Shown here: piece by piece, positions 1 to 12,515 of the stretch
How positions within the stretch are numbered: position 1 is the first letter of the stretch
Layout of the letters: every line of letters starts with the position of its first letter
Assembly (NCBI GenBank): GCA_013399855.1
Contig: VXAY01005987.1
Coordinates: forward strand, 1,776,907-1,840,906
Source: Oxyruncus cristatus
Taxonomy: Eukaryota; Chordata; Aves; Passeriformes; Cotingidae
DNA: 64,000 nt
Reading direction: 5' to 3'
Translations under genes and position numbers: made by a program
The notes under the pieces: model-generated
What the model saw: only the letters and a program-made list of their open reading frames with translations
Database searches by the model: none
What the model was told of the DNA's origin: nothing

Positions 1-3000
1 CCTTGCAAATGTTTGTGACAGCAAGGCAGAATGCCATGAGGAGCTGTTTCCGGTACAGTTCCATGAAAATATCAATAATAAAATCTTTCCCTGCTGATTA
101 ATTGTTGCAGTCTTTTTTCTATTGAGTGTGGGTTTCTCCTGTCCTCTTCTTTGATCTGTAGCAGCCTGTGATCAGGCTGAACACAGGGTTGCTTTTCCTT
201 CTGGCTCATGACTTCAAGTATAATCTCCTTCCTTAATAAGACCCCTGTGCTCTTTCCCTTACATTATTTCATTTTTACTATACTTCATGGTTACACTCTG
301 TGTAACTCATAGAAATGAGCCCTATTTTGCTTTAGATTGTTTTGAAGATGATAGAATTATCAACCACCTTTGAAGGTTATCTGTACCATGGCCATCTTTT
401 TTGTAAATATATTTAAGTATATTTAAGTCTTCCATCATCATGATGACCAGCTTGTGTTAGTCAGGAAAGGAAAGGAAGAAAAGGCTTTTTTTTGCAGTTG
501 TTACTCAGCTGATACTCAGCACTCAGAAACTCCTGACTGTATCTTCTCTTACTAGTCCTTCAGAGCATGGAGTTTCTTCATTATGTTTTCAATGTCTAAA
601 ACAGTTCATGTTATTGGCACCTAATAAACAATAGCAAGACCCACATGTTTAAATATGTTTAAACGCTTGACCCATGTTTCCAGGATATGTATCTAAATTC
701 TTTCATGGCACCTATACTACAAAACTCTTTTCAAAGTGGGGCAATCACTGCTGCCTACTCTGGTGCAACATTGCCTGATCACTTACTATTGAAATACATA
801 GGGTTTACATGCATCAAAGAAGTAAAATCTTTACACAAGAATGAGAAAACCATTCAGTGAGAATTGAAAACAAAAAAGGAAAACTGAAAGATTTAAGAAA
901 GAACACATAACAATGCACAGATCTAAAGGAAAAATACTGGATCCTATGCCCCATCTTCAAAGAGCTACAATTTTGCCACCTTATTTTAATTGCGTTTGGG
1001 AAAAACTCTTTGGGAAAAAAAAAACTTTAAGCTTCTTGGATAAGTTTTTCAAACATGCAGAGAATTTCTAAATCCTTTTACTCAAGCATCAAGCTCATGT
1101 GAAAAATAATCCCCCCAAACATATCTCTCTTGGAGGCAAAATTCACGTGTTTCTTGCCTTATCCCAAAACAAATGCTTTTACATGAGTCATCTACTGTGG
1201 AACTATTAGCCCTCATTGAAATGCACATCTAAACTGACACTTAACCCTGATTTTTTTTAGCAGCACATGAGGGTGTGGGTGATACTTATTTGGATAACAC
1301 CTTGCAGCCTGGAGGCTTAAGAAGTGTTTTATTTACATAATGTTTCATTTATTTTGTAAGAATTACACTCTCCCTATCACTGCTATGATCTGCTTTGGCA
1401 TAGAAAATATCCAACAGCTGTTTATCAGCCTACAGAAATGCTGTGTAATAAGAAATAAAAAGAGATTGTGCATCTCACTGAAAACCATGGAGTGAATCAA
1501 GAAGGAACACCATCAGGAGGAAAAAAGAGAAAATCAGCTGCTGGGCTTCTACCCTTCACTTGTACAGTCCTGCAGGTCACTGGTAGACACAGCATCAGAT
1601 GGGCAAAAAGCATTCCCTATGTTAACACCCATGACTTGTACAGCCCAGCAGGCCCAGTCCACTAAGGCACAGAAACCATCCTGGGCAATCTCTGTAGGGA
1701 GCAGTATTTTATATAACCTGAAAAAACAAATGGATAAGCCAAGATTTTGAGAAGTGACACATTCTTTGGCTGTCGAATAGAAGGTATTTTTAAAGCGGGT
1801 AGAGCCTGTGGGTTTTTTCAGAAGCAGATACCTATGAGGGAGCGAACACTAATTTCACCACTGGGGCAGCCAGTGACAACCACAAGAGAGTGCGGAGAAT
1901 AAATTGCAGGAGATAAGTTGTGTAAACCTTTAGAAATTACACACCTCCTGAAGTGGTTTTCATTTTTTTAATTGTTTAAAATAGATTAATGCTCTTCTTC
2001 ATGTTTGATTAGGATAACAGCACAGGAGAAACACCAAAACTTTATTAGGTGGGGCAGCTAGGTGGGTAAATCTTATTATAGCTTAAACATGCTACATAAC
2101 CTCAGATGTACAGTGGGAGAGGTAGTTATAGAACAATAGGAAAAAAACCTGCTGGTATCTTACAGGTGTGAAGGTATTTAGGTGTAGAGAAATGCAACAC
2201 AATTTGAGTTGTGAAAATTATAGCTCTTGCTAATTATAAGAGACAGAATTTACAAAGTGCAGTATTAAACCTGGGGGGAATAACAGAAACTTTACTAAAA
2301 AATAATTTGTTGTTCCAGATACAGTGTAAATAAACACACTGAAAGCCAATTCATGGGAACTTGCCTTGAAATACAAAAATGAGTGGAAATTAACTGAGCA
2401 GATATTGGGGTGGCAGGCTTTGTGGATGTATCTCTTCAGAAAGAATGGAATATTTGGGAACAAGCACATTGCCATTTATCATTATCAACTGTAATTGAAA
2501 TTGAGGCAACTCAACACTTCATTCTGAAAGTGTGAAAGCTGTGTCATCGGGTATTGGGCTAACACAACAGAGGACCGTAATGTTCACTGACAAGAAAGCT
2601 TTGCAGTATTTAACACCCTCCCTCATCGAAAAATCAGGTTATTAAATATGGCAGTAGAATATGTATGTGAAGGGAGAAAGAGCCTCAGCCATCGATTTTA
2701 TATCTTTTTTTGGTAGTGGATCCAAGTGCAAAGGTCTTCCAGGTGCTCTTGTCACAGATATGTGCCAATAATTTTATTTAGGGATTCTAGCATCACTCGA
2801 GCATATTCAACTGACTGTGAGAGAATGTAGAATATTTAAGTTCTAGGCTGCCAAATAAATTTAGCTGTTACATAAAAAGACTAGTGATTATGGAAAGACA
2901 GAGCCACAATTTGTAAATTATTCAGGTTCTCCAGGATGAGGTTTTGTGTTTAGCACAAAACCTCAGGTTTGGAGAGTGGATACTCTCATCTGTCTTGTCT

Positions 3001-6000
3001 GATGGCAGGGACTTGCAGGACAGGATAGCTGGCTGCAAGTCTACAGCCTGCAAAGTACAGGCTCTTTAGATGGCTTTCCATTTCCAAATTTTTTTCTACT
3101 TAATACTTTTCTCCTTCACCTGTCAGACTCTTCTGTGAATAACATCATTCAGGTAAACTGCAAAGACTGATACAGAATGATAGTCGTGCATTAATTTCAG
3201 CATATGGTCTTGAAATTTAAGGATGAGATTATCTGGAGAAGAAGTGTCATTACAGAGAAGGAAAACTGTTCATACTTCAGGAGGGTGATGCCTTTTGTCT
3301 AAAGACAGGGGTTTAAAGTATGGGAGTTGAATTGCCCTTCAAGTTGCCTGACTCTCCTCCATCAGGTGTAGAGGAGATCAGATGACAAGCTTTCATTATG
3401 TGTCTGAGCTTTCAATGGATAAAAATAAGATAATTCCCCAACTGAAGTGAGACATTTCCTGTCTTTGGAGGCCAGAACTGCTCTTGGTATGTTCTCTCCT
3501 GGTGAGAGGGAGAGTCTGGATAAGTAGCTGTGGTGAGGGAGGGGGCTCATCTCAACCAATATTGAATAAGGGTGTGACCTCTGTGGTGTCTTTGTCTCAA
3601 GAAACAGGAAGCTCCAAATGATGGACTCTACCGTCCTGAAACAAAAAAATGGGGTGTATTGTTGTCTGAAGGTACTATCCTCAAGATAAAGAAGAACATC
3701 TTCTGCAATCAAACTACTAAATGGTGAAAGTTAAGTGAGCTGAGTTTCATCAGTATGACAGCTCATATTTAAATGAGTCACTGTACTGGGTGTATCAAAG
3801 CGTTGTCACCAGCAGGGCTCTCTGTGAGGAGACCAGGGGCTACACACCTGGTCCCAGCTCCAGGTGCTCCAGGTGCCGGAGCAGACAGATATCACTGGCC
3901 CACAGAGGACCCATACTGCAGCAAAGGAAAAGTATCAGAAGGAAGGAACAGCAGAGAGAAACTGCTGTGCACTGACCAAAATAACCCAGCCCCATAGTGC
4001 TTGCAGCAAGGCAGAGGAAGGTAGAGAGAACCTAAGTCTGAAAAAAGGGGAAAGAAAAGTATTTTCAAAATGTTTGCATTTTTGTTTTTCATTACCAGAG
4101 TTAGAAGGAGTTTTTTTAAACAAATTAATTTTCTCAAAGTTGAGTCTGTTTTGACAGTAACTGGTAAGTGAACTCCCTGTCTTTTAACTTATGAGCTTTT
4201 TGCTCCTTTTCTTTTTATTTTCTCCCCCACATCACCAAGGCGATGGAGTAAGCAAGCATCTAAGTGGGTGCTTGTTTTTAGCCAAGGCTAACCCACCAGG
4301 GCCACACTCACTCTATATTATTATAAATTAACTTCATGTACCTTTTCTAAGGGGTAAAAGGGACCCCAAGTGTATACTGTTGCTTTGGAAAATACGGCAA
4401 AATTCCACTTGTGCTATATAATGCATGGGAGACATAGCTAATGTGAAAATTCAGATAATGACAATATTTCCTTTTCCCAGATATTTCATGAGGGAAGATT
4501 AGAATAGTCTATCAGAAGGCAAAATAGCTTTGGCAATATCAAAATATTTCCAGATGTATATGTGGAATATGTGAAAACCTATGCTAATGTATGCAACAAC
4601 TCAACTGGCTGTCAGATTTGCATTGTAAGATGAATAATTGAATTTGGAATGTATTTTACATTCAAAATTCTAGTTTTCTGATAGTGTCACTCGCTCTGAA
4701 GTGGCAGAGGAGCAACAACCATTCCAAAAACTGTAATAAATCATCTGGATTGTTTAGTTTTTATTTGGGGAGACAAAACATTTCATTTCAGATTTCACCT
4801 TTTCAAGAAACTATGATTATATTAATTCTTACTTTAAAACAGCTTTCCAGAAATGTTAAAACTGGGCTTTTCTATATCACACCATTTTTTTCCTAAATGA
4901 AAGGCTGTCAGTACTGACATATACTAAAAACATTTCATGGTGGGTGTGTATACTACTTACTGAGGAAAAAATTCTGTTTAAAATGTTCTGACAGACCATT
5001 TAGTTCAGACCATCCTTTTCTTTAACTCCTCTTTGCCAATGAGGATGGAGCAGGTTTCGTGTTCAGAAACAGGTGCAGTAACCTTGGTTGGTGTCACAGC
5101 AGTCACCTTCTCTGTAGTCACCATGGTTACATGACAAAAGCAGCGTTCATCCTTGGTGCTCACTCTTCAGCTATCCCTATTCCACTTTCTACCAGGATTC
5201 CCACAATACTGGCAGGGCTGCATTCCTTGTTAGCTTCCTTATCCTTTTCTCACTGGGAATGAGCAAAACCTCTCACAATGCCTTTCTCTCAAGTGTTAAC
5301 CCTGGTATGATGTTTAGAGAACAGCAACATCTTGCAGAGTGTTCACTGATAGCTGTCGGGTGCAAAGGAGGTACTTAGTGCACAGGACTGTAGCTTAATA
5401 ATGCCGTCTTGCAGATGCTATCTGAGAACATAATTTTCAAAAATGGGATTCTTTAGTTTAGGTTTAGTTGCAGCTGGGTACTCCTGGGGTCAGAAGGGAG
5501 TGCCCCAGGCAGCAGGGCAGAGGAAAAATGGAAAAAAGAATAGGGTACACAAACTGAGTGCACAAGACCCAGCTCAACAACCTTCTGTAAAGGTAAATCA
5601 ACATGAAGTTAGGCTTCCTTTAAAACAAGCTTTTTGGTGGCTCTTTAACATTTCTATCATGGCTTTTCATTCCTTGATTTGGGCCAGGACCAACAGAGCT
5701 GTTCTGAAGTGCCTCAGCAAGCATATGGTGCGTGTGCTGTTTCCATCATTAACCATCCAGGCGATAGGGAACAGATCGCCTGCTTGAAAACATTGTAGGA
5801 ATGGGATTCCTGGTACTCGAAGTGCAGGAGTTTATGACTCAGACTGTGGATATGCCTCCTTGCCAGCTAATATCTGGACAGAGCCAGAAACTGAATATTA
5901 TACAGTTTAAGTATAATTTTGACACACGTTAGCCATTGATTCTCTTCACGACTGGTTGTATTTTCTCATGTTAGAGATACCTATTCACAAAAACAATCTT

Positions 6001-6240
6001 CATACTAGGCCTTTCCAAATGCATTTTAAAGTGGTGTTGTTATTACAGAGCTGACAAATTCTGTGTGGCCTGCCAACTTGTTGACAAAAAGAAAGAAACA
6101 CGTAATTTAATACAGATGTTTTACTGCAAAAGGTATCAACAACACTTCAGCCTTCTTCTTTCAGTCCTGTCAATCAAACATATCCTCTCCACCAGATAAG
6201 TGAACATGCCCTGGAAAAATGCCTGTTGTTGACAGGCATT
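1..6240. other. Non-coding AT-rich DNA, no gene recognised
   Basis: I see no protein gene, RNA gene or recognisable transposon here. Open frames are short or isolated: the longest are a 116-codon minus-strand frame at 3362-3712 and a 114-codon plus-strand frame at 5443-5787. Neither has a domain, signal peptide or convincing splice context. The DNA is AT-rich with scattered short A and T runs. One X-box-like motif is listed separately at 5117. A splice donor-like GTAAGT follows AACTG near 4163, downstream of a pyrimidine-rich CCAG, but one such match is expected by chance in this length. It is best read as intergenic or intronic sequence. Confidence 0.6.
5117..5130 (+). promoter_or_regulatory. 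RFX X-box-like motif (candidate)
   Basis: GTCACCATGGTTAC is an imperfect inverted repeat around CCATGG. It fits the RFX-family X-box pattern GTNRCC-N2-RGYAAC at all but one position. RFX proteins bind such sites in promoters and enhancers, including those of ciliary genes. No promoter or gene is visible beside it, so only the motif match supports it and chance occurrence is quite possible. Confidence 0.2.
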
Positions 6241-6678
6241 CAGAACATGGTATGATTTTTTTTTCTCTTTTTTTATTCTCTGTTCTGTGGCCTACTCACA
6301 TGACTATTTGTTCAGAAGACCACAGCCCTCCTCATTCACTCCAGTGATGAATTCATATAAACTTTTGGTCACACCCCTAGAGCTTTACAATCTTTGTGTG
6401 CAAATTTGAGCTGCACAGCAGATCACTAAGTACATCTGAAATCAGTTTTATTTTAAATGTGAACATATCAGATGTTGGCATTTCTGAAAGTTTGATATCA
6501 AAAAATTAGTTTATAAACACTTCTTTAAAAATTTATAATTGAAAAGATGTAGTCTTCACAGCAAATTCTGATCCCCCCTGTACATTTCTATTTCCCTTTC
6601 TTCAGGTTTACAGACCTGATCTATTTGTACTTATTTNTATGGAACTGTTACCTTAAAGACTTTTTTTTTTCCTCCCTT

Positions 6679-6716
6679 CTCTTTCTCCCTCTGGACTGTT
6701 TTCGAGGGAGAGAGAG
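6679..6716 (+). other. Imperfect pyrimidine/purine hairpin
   Basis: The arm CTCTTTCTCCCTC (6679-6691) pairs with GAGGGAGAGAGAG (6704-6716) at 12 of 13 positions around a 12-base loop. The two strands are strongly polypyrimidine and polypurine. In RNA it would fold as a short hairpin, and in DNA it is a possible triplex-type tract. No function is claimed. Confidence 0.45.
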
Positions 6717-6824
6717 AGGAGGGGCATTTGTACATATATAAGTGTGCTATTATAAGAAAACTAGTTAGAGTTGTATGTATATATGTATATATGTAAGTAT
6801 TCCCCTTAGTGTCTGTAGTGTAGC

Positions 6825-6830
6825 AATAAA
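6825..6830 (+). terminator. Candidate polyadenylation signal AATAAA
   Basis: A canonical AATAAA is followed about 25-45 bases later by a GT-rich segment (TGATCTGTTTTGTCTGTG), which is the normal arrangement of a vertebrate cleavage site. The sequence before it looks like a 3' UTR. AATAAA is frequent in AT-rich DNA, so the evidence is the combination and it remains weak without transcript data. Confidence 0.25.
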
Positions 6831-6960
6831 TCTTAGTATTACCCCCATTTTAAAGTGATCTGTTTTGTCTGTGCAAACTCTTCCTAATTAGTAGCAAAAT
6901 TTATAAGTTGATAACACTGTGCAAAAAGCACAGGGACTAAACCTATGACAACTTATTTGT

Positions 6961-9900
6961 ATTTATTTCCCATCCTAGCTTCTGTAAAACATCCCATATG
7001 AAGCTGTAAATGAACCTGTCCTTGAATGGACATTTGACTTGTTTGTCGTGAACAGGAAACTGGTGTGGAAATGCCCATTACCTGGTCCAATGGCAGTGTA
7101 GCTTTTTCTTTTTTTTAACAAGACTTCTATTTCTTCCATGTAGTTAATTTCTTTCACTTGTGTATTTTTAAAAAGAGAAAAAAATGTCTGAAGACTACCT
7201 CATGATATTGTGAGTTTCTAGCTGGTGATATTTCTATAGCACTAGTTCCCAAATTAGTAATATCCTAATGCAATATAGCAAATCCTGACTAGGATACCTG
7301 TCAGCAGGTAAATACCATATTTGTGAGACGTGTAATCCAATTTCTACTTTATAATGTTTTTCAAAAAAGAAACTGGAAAAGGCAGTCAGCTAAATTTTGA
7401 CCTTGCTTATACGCAATGTTTGTAACTATGGGGAATCTGAGATCATCCCTATGAACAGGAATATTTAGGATCTGTTCAGTGAAAATTCATAGGCTGATCT
7501 CTGCCAACAAAACTTCATATTCATCTTGCCTAATTCTTTGTGAAATTAATGCAGAAAATTCTTAAAGCAAAAAAATGTAGTTTGACCCCCTTTAAGTTTA
7601 TAATGAATGATAGGATGAAGTAATTCTGAAGGAGAAAGAAACCATTCTGTTCTGTGCTGGTTTTCATGGATTCTGTGATGAAGGAAGTAGCACGGTGGGC
7701 CCAAGATAGGTGCATATTTTTGGCAAGGGCCAATGAATTTTACATTCTGCTTCAGACAGAGCTGTCCTGATGTGAAATTTGATTTTTCAGCAATGTATTT
7801 CAGCATAAACAACAGTTCATGCTGAACATGCTAAACAGCTAAAAATACAGCCACTGTTAAAAATTTATCCACTGTTGTGTGCAGAAGGCTTGTTAGGGCC
7901 AAATTTAGTTAGCTGAATGTGGCTGGGGAGGAATCCAAGAGACTCTCTGGATCCCACAGCTCTGTTCAGAACAAGGAGACATAACTCTGTTATAAAAAAT
8001 ATACCTTTGAAAAAGAGAAATACAAGACCAAGGTAGAACTGGCACTGGAAACCATGGCAACAGGTGGGGGCATCTCAAAAGAGTAGGGAATCCAGGAACA
8101 TGGTTTAGACTAAAATTATTAATCTCCTCTCTATGAACTCCCTGTCATCTGGGTAACTGTCTTTCCACAACCTGTGAGATTTCACATTGTGGAATGTTTT
8201 AGAAATGTGTTAATTTATTTGAAATATTTCAGGTACAAAATAATGAGCCAGATATCTAGATGGAATAACTGCACTGGGGTGAAGATATGCAGACAGGGCA
8301 ACTGTGTCCAAAATGTGCTTTAAAAAATTCCATCCTAATAAATCATAAGAATACCATAACTGTCTCTGAAATGAGAATTCAGCATCCTCTGGGGTCTAGT
8401 ACCACTCCCTCTTAGTCCCCTGGGGGGAACTTGTCCATCTGTCCTTGCCAGGTTGAGGTGTGACAGGACACATGGTCACCCAGTTTGTGCACAGGCTGAT
8501 TTCTTTGCACTGTCCATGAATCCAGGTGCAGTTGCCGCTGGGTTTGAGCGTTTGGGTTAAGTTGACGCTTAAGTGCGTACCTGAGATTTCTCAAGTTTAA
8601 GGAAATTGATTCTTAATCATGCACTTAATTCTACTCATCATTTTCATTATCCTAGCAAGGCAAAATTACCATGTTTTAATTTATGGAGCTGTGCATAACA
8701 TTTGTCAGTGTCTTGCTACGTTTTACTCTCATAAAAATGACACTAGAATCTTATATGTTGGTAATATTTTGATAACATATTGCACATCAGAACCAATCAC
8801 AAAGTCTCCATGCTTTTTAGTGACATCAGTGATCTCTCTTGGAATTTTTTGTATAAAGATGATGAAATGTGTTTCTCAAAACATCTGAATGCCATAGTGC
8901 TAGATCTCTGGTTTATCTGCTCTTGAAAGATTTCACATGATACTGCAAATACAAAAGTTCAGAGAGACGGAAACAAAGTCAATATATGCACTTGCGCTTA
9001 ATTTCAAATTCTCCCCTAAATAACAAAAAAAAGCCAAATTATTAATAAATTGTTTGATTCCTTAAAATATTTTAAAATTATAGACTGATGGTTGAAAAGT
9101 CCAAATATTTGAGGCAAAAAAAATGTCACACATAGAATCTGGGATATCGCAGACCTGACATACAAGATAAAGAACAGTTTGATGGTTTTCTTTTTCTAGT
9201 AATATTCAAACTGACAGATTACCTGAAGATTTTACTCAGTTTAGGAGGTCCAGAAAGCCGTCTTCTTACTGAAAAGACCTTAAGTGCATTTTAGCATTTA
9301 AGCTTCTGTTTGGATATTTTGTTTCTGTTTCATGTAGATTTCTAAAGATCTCAGCTACTTACTCCATCAAGAAACATGTGTTCATTCAAAAAGGATAATT
9401 GATATCGTGTTGTTTACCCATGATTATTCTAGAAGCATCGCTGTCCTCCAGACTTTATGAACATATTCAGAACTGAGTGACTTAAAACTTCATTGCAATA
9501 TGGATGCTTTAAGACCATTTCTAATTAGAGACAAGTATGAATGTGTTTTTATATTATTTTTTTTTTTAATTCTTACTGAAGAAATCTGACTAAAGATTTT
9601 GAACAAGTTTCCATTCCTGCTCAGTGTATGTGTTTGTTCCTAGAGATCTTTTTTATGCTGCTGTGTCTCTCCAACCTAGTTTTTTTTTCTTTACACAGAT
9701 ATCCTGTCTTTTGTCTTTGTGGTGATGGTAGCAAAACATGTCTAACAAGCACAATCCTTTCTTTTACCATTTAATTATCTTTGAGTCGTGATCATCAATT
9801 GTTTCATTTACTGCCTCCTCTAAGACTGACTGAGAAAATGAAATGTCCCAGTTCACAGTCTATTTTCTAAAAATAACAACATGAAAAAACATGAAAGGCT

Positions 9901-12515
9901 TGTTCTAAACTCTATCACTGTCCTAAACTCCATTTAATGGAAATTCTGTCATGGGACATCTGGAAGCTGAGTTGGATGATATTTTTATAGCAGTAAGAGA
10001 CCAGTATTTTTTCTGGTAAGCTTTGAAATAGCAGATAAAATATTGGCTACTTTTATCATTGGGATTTTCACAATAGAGGTCAGTGCTAGGATTTCATTCA
10101 AGGGAAAACTCAGAATGGAGTGTTATGCCTTATGTCTTCAGGACTCTGAACTGATCTGTGCTGTGGATTAGTCATGGTCACTTTATTTATTTCGGTGACT
10201 TGTCCACCTATACTATTCTCACTTTGGCTTGTGCAACAAATTCTGAACCTAGACCACTAATCTGGTCTTCTGCTGACTCACCTAAATCAGGAGAGTTGGT
10301 TGCTATCCTGGCCTTAGTGAGTTCCAGTATCCAAGGTGTGTGGGTGCCAGCAGGCAGGATGTGACTGTGGGGACCTACCTCCTGTGGACACCCCAGGGCA
10401 CAGCATGGGGAGACCCCACAGCCCTCCCAGCATTGTTATGAGCCAAATGCATCAGCTGCCTCTCTCTCTGCTCTGCTCTGAACCCCTGCGGCTGGGCATC
10501 CGGGGGCCACCAGCTGACTCAGGGTGGTGAGGAGATGGAGGAGTGATAACTGACTGCACCTTCAGAGAAGTGTTTCTGCCATCAACATGCCACAGGATTG
10601 CTGGTAAAACACACCCAGTGTCTGACTAATTCATAAAACCTACTATAACTGATCAGGTGACCAATCCAAAGCCAAAAGAAAAACATTAAAAATTGGGAGA
10701 AAAAGCTTAAAATAGAAAGTATGAGCACATGTCTGCATATAGCCCGACAGATGGCAACTCTTTAAGCAGGGCTTGTCCATATGGTAAGCAAGTAGGTTGA
10801 ATCTGAGTGCTGTATAGGATCCCAATGGAACAAAATCCAGATTTTTTTTCCTCAGAGAGTGTACACTATATATCTCACTTATGTTTCAGATGACAACTTA
10901 AGCACTTTTATGCCATCAGCTTCTGGTAGTAGGTGCAAATAATCAGAGAAAGAGGGAAAGAGATGAAGAAACATCAACTTTTCAGTGAATTAGAAAACTC
11001 TGTAAGTCATGTTATGTTTGAATAAATAGAAAAGAAGAACAGGAAGAAAGAGACATTCAAATCCCAGTAAAGCAGTTTTTATAAACAGTTTAATAATTTA
11101 ATAGCTGACTGAGACAAAATTGCAATTACTGCCCAACTACCCAGTCATTAGCACTGACAGGGAACAGAGTCCTGTGGTACCAAAAAGTCCATGTCAGTTG
11201 GGAGAGGCTGCTGAGGACACAAAATTTCTCAAATATATTAGGAAGACTGCCCAGGTACAGAATAAGCACATACCTCACCTTTTTATCCCTCACAGGAGCT
11301 TAAGCATTCAGCTCACGCACTGGTTACAGCTCCTGAGCTTCAAACTCTTCTCAACAGAGATACTCCAGGCATAAAGGAGAGGTTGTAGTTGAGGATGTAT
11401 TACCTGCTGTGGCACAGGGATTACACTGCTTACACAGGAGGAAGCCTACCCGACAGTCTCATGGTGCAGAAGAACTGGGAAGAAGCCAATTTTATCTATG
11501 GAGAAAACTTTAAACATAGTTACACCATTCGTTTCAAAACAGAAACTGTCCATTCTGTTTGAAAGGAAGCATAGCAAGGCTATGATGTTTGAAAACAAAG
11601 AAAGCAAATGTATCAATATGAAATACCTCTGTTTTAATGGAAGTTTAATTGCTGACAGGTCCAATCAATCTCATTTAATTGTTGACATATGAAGTGTTGA
11701 AAAATATTTCACTTTTTCTAGCTCCCCAAAAAAAGTAATAACAGAAAGAGCCCAGTTTAAATATTTCTTATCTGATTAAGCAAGTGTATCTGCACATTTT
11801 GTGAAATGGCAAATTAAATACAAATAGTTTATATATTAAACTTTCTGCAGGTATCCACATTTTCAATTCAGTTTAACAAACCCTTATTCTCTTTTTTTAC
11901 AGATAGTGCCATCTTTGGAACAAAGAAAAGGTAAAAGGTTGAGTATTACGGAACTTTTCAGAGAGAAAACATACCTGTGTTCACCTGCAAAAACTAGGAA
12001 AGGCTGATGATTTGATAAACTGGTGTGCTTTTACTGCTACATGTCATGACTGAATGTACCAGTTAAAGTAAGGCAGGACTATCAAAAAAATTGAGAACAG
12101 AACTTTATTTTCAGGCTTAAATTTGTACTTTCAAATGAAACATGGTATCTGAGCACTTATCTCATTATTTGCAACCATCCTGTGCTGCAGTAAGAGCTGA
12201 ATACACAACAGTATCTGCTTACTGTCTTGGAGACATTGGAAGCACCTTGAGGGCAATAAAATGTCTATGCAAATTATGGTAGAAGACACTAATAAATACC
12301 TGTCTTCAAAACATTATTAAAATAGTTTTGAGTCATTGTTTCTGAGTCCCAAACAAGACTAGAATGCATACAGTGAGTGAGATTTCAGTCGTTTACCATC
12401 CAGGTACAAAATCTCTAAAATTCAGATGAATTTCAGGTTCCACGTATCCCAGTTCTTGCAATTGCCCCCAAATTGTTCAGGTTCTTTGGTGGATAATTTT
12501 GTGTTATGTAGCAAG
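6961..12515. other. Non-coding DNA, no gene recognised
   Basis: No gene or recognisable repeat was found. The base composition rises in GC around 10.3-10.5 kb, where two short plus-strand frames occur (10158-10364 and 10336-10530). These have no recognisable domain and overlap each other in different frames, so I treat them as chance. An X-box-like half-palindrome sits at 8047-8061. The rest is AT-rich with short homopolymer runs. Confidence 0.55.
8047..8061 (-). promoter_or_regulatory. X-box-like CCATGG palindrome (candidate)
   Basis: Read on the minus strand the site is GTTGCCATGGTTTCC. The first half-site, GTTGCC, matches the RFX X-box exactly, while the second half departs at two positions. 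No neighbouring promoter is seen. It is noted because a second site of the same type occurs about 2.9 kb upstream. Confidence 0.15.

Larger units (their letters stand above)
6250..6960 (+). other. 3' UTR-like AT-rich stretch (candidate)
   Basis: This stretch has the texture of a 3' untranslated region. It is AT-rich and has no long open frame. It carries ATTTA and TGTA-type elements and a TATG/TATA-repeat patch at 6772-6797. It ends in a canonical AATAAA with a GT-rich stretch about 25-45 bases further on. A purine/pyrimidine hairpin lies at 6679-6716, and a single undetermined base is at 6637. No upstream coding exon was found, so assignment to a transcript is inference. Confidence 0.2.

Noticed and set aside
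3362..3712. 116-codon minus-strand frame
   Set aside because: No domain, no signal, no splice context; within chance length for 64 kb of AT-rich DNA.
5443..5787. 114-codon plus-strand frame
   Set aside because: No recognisable domain and no promoter or Kozak-like support.
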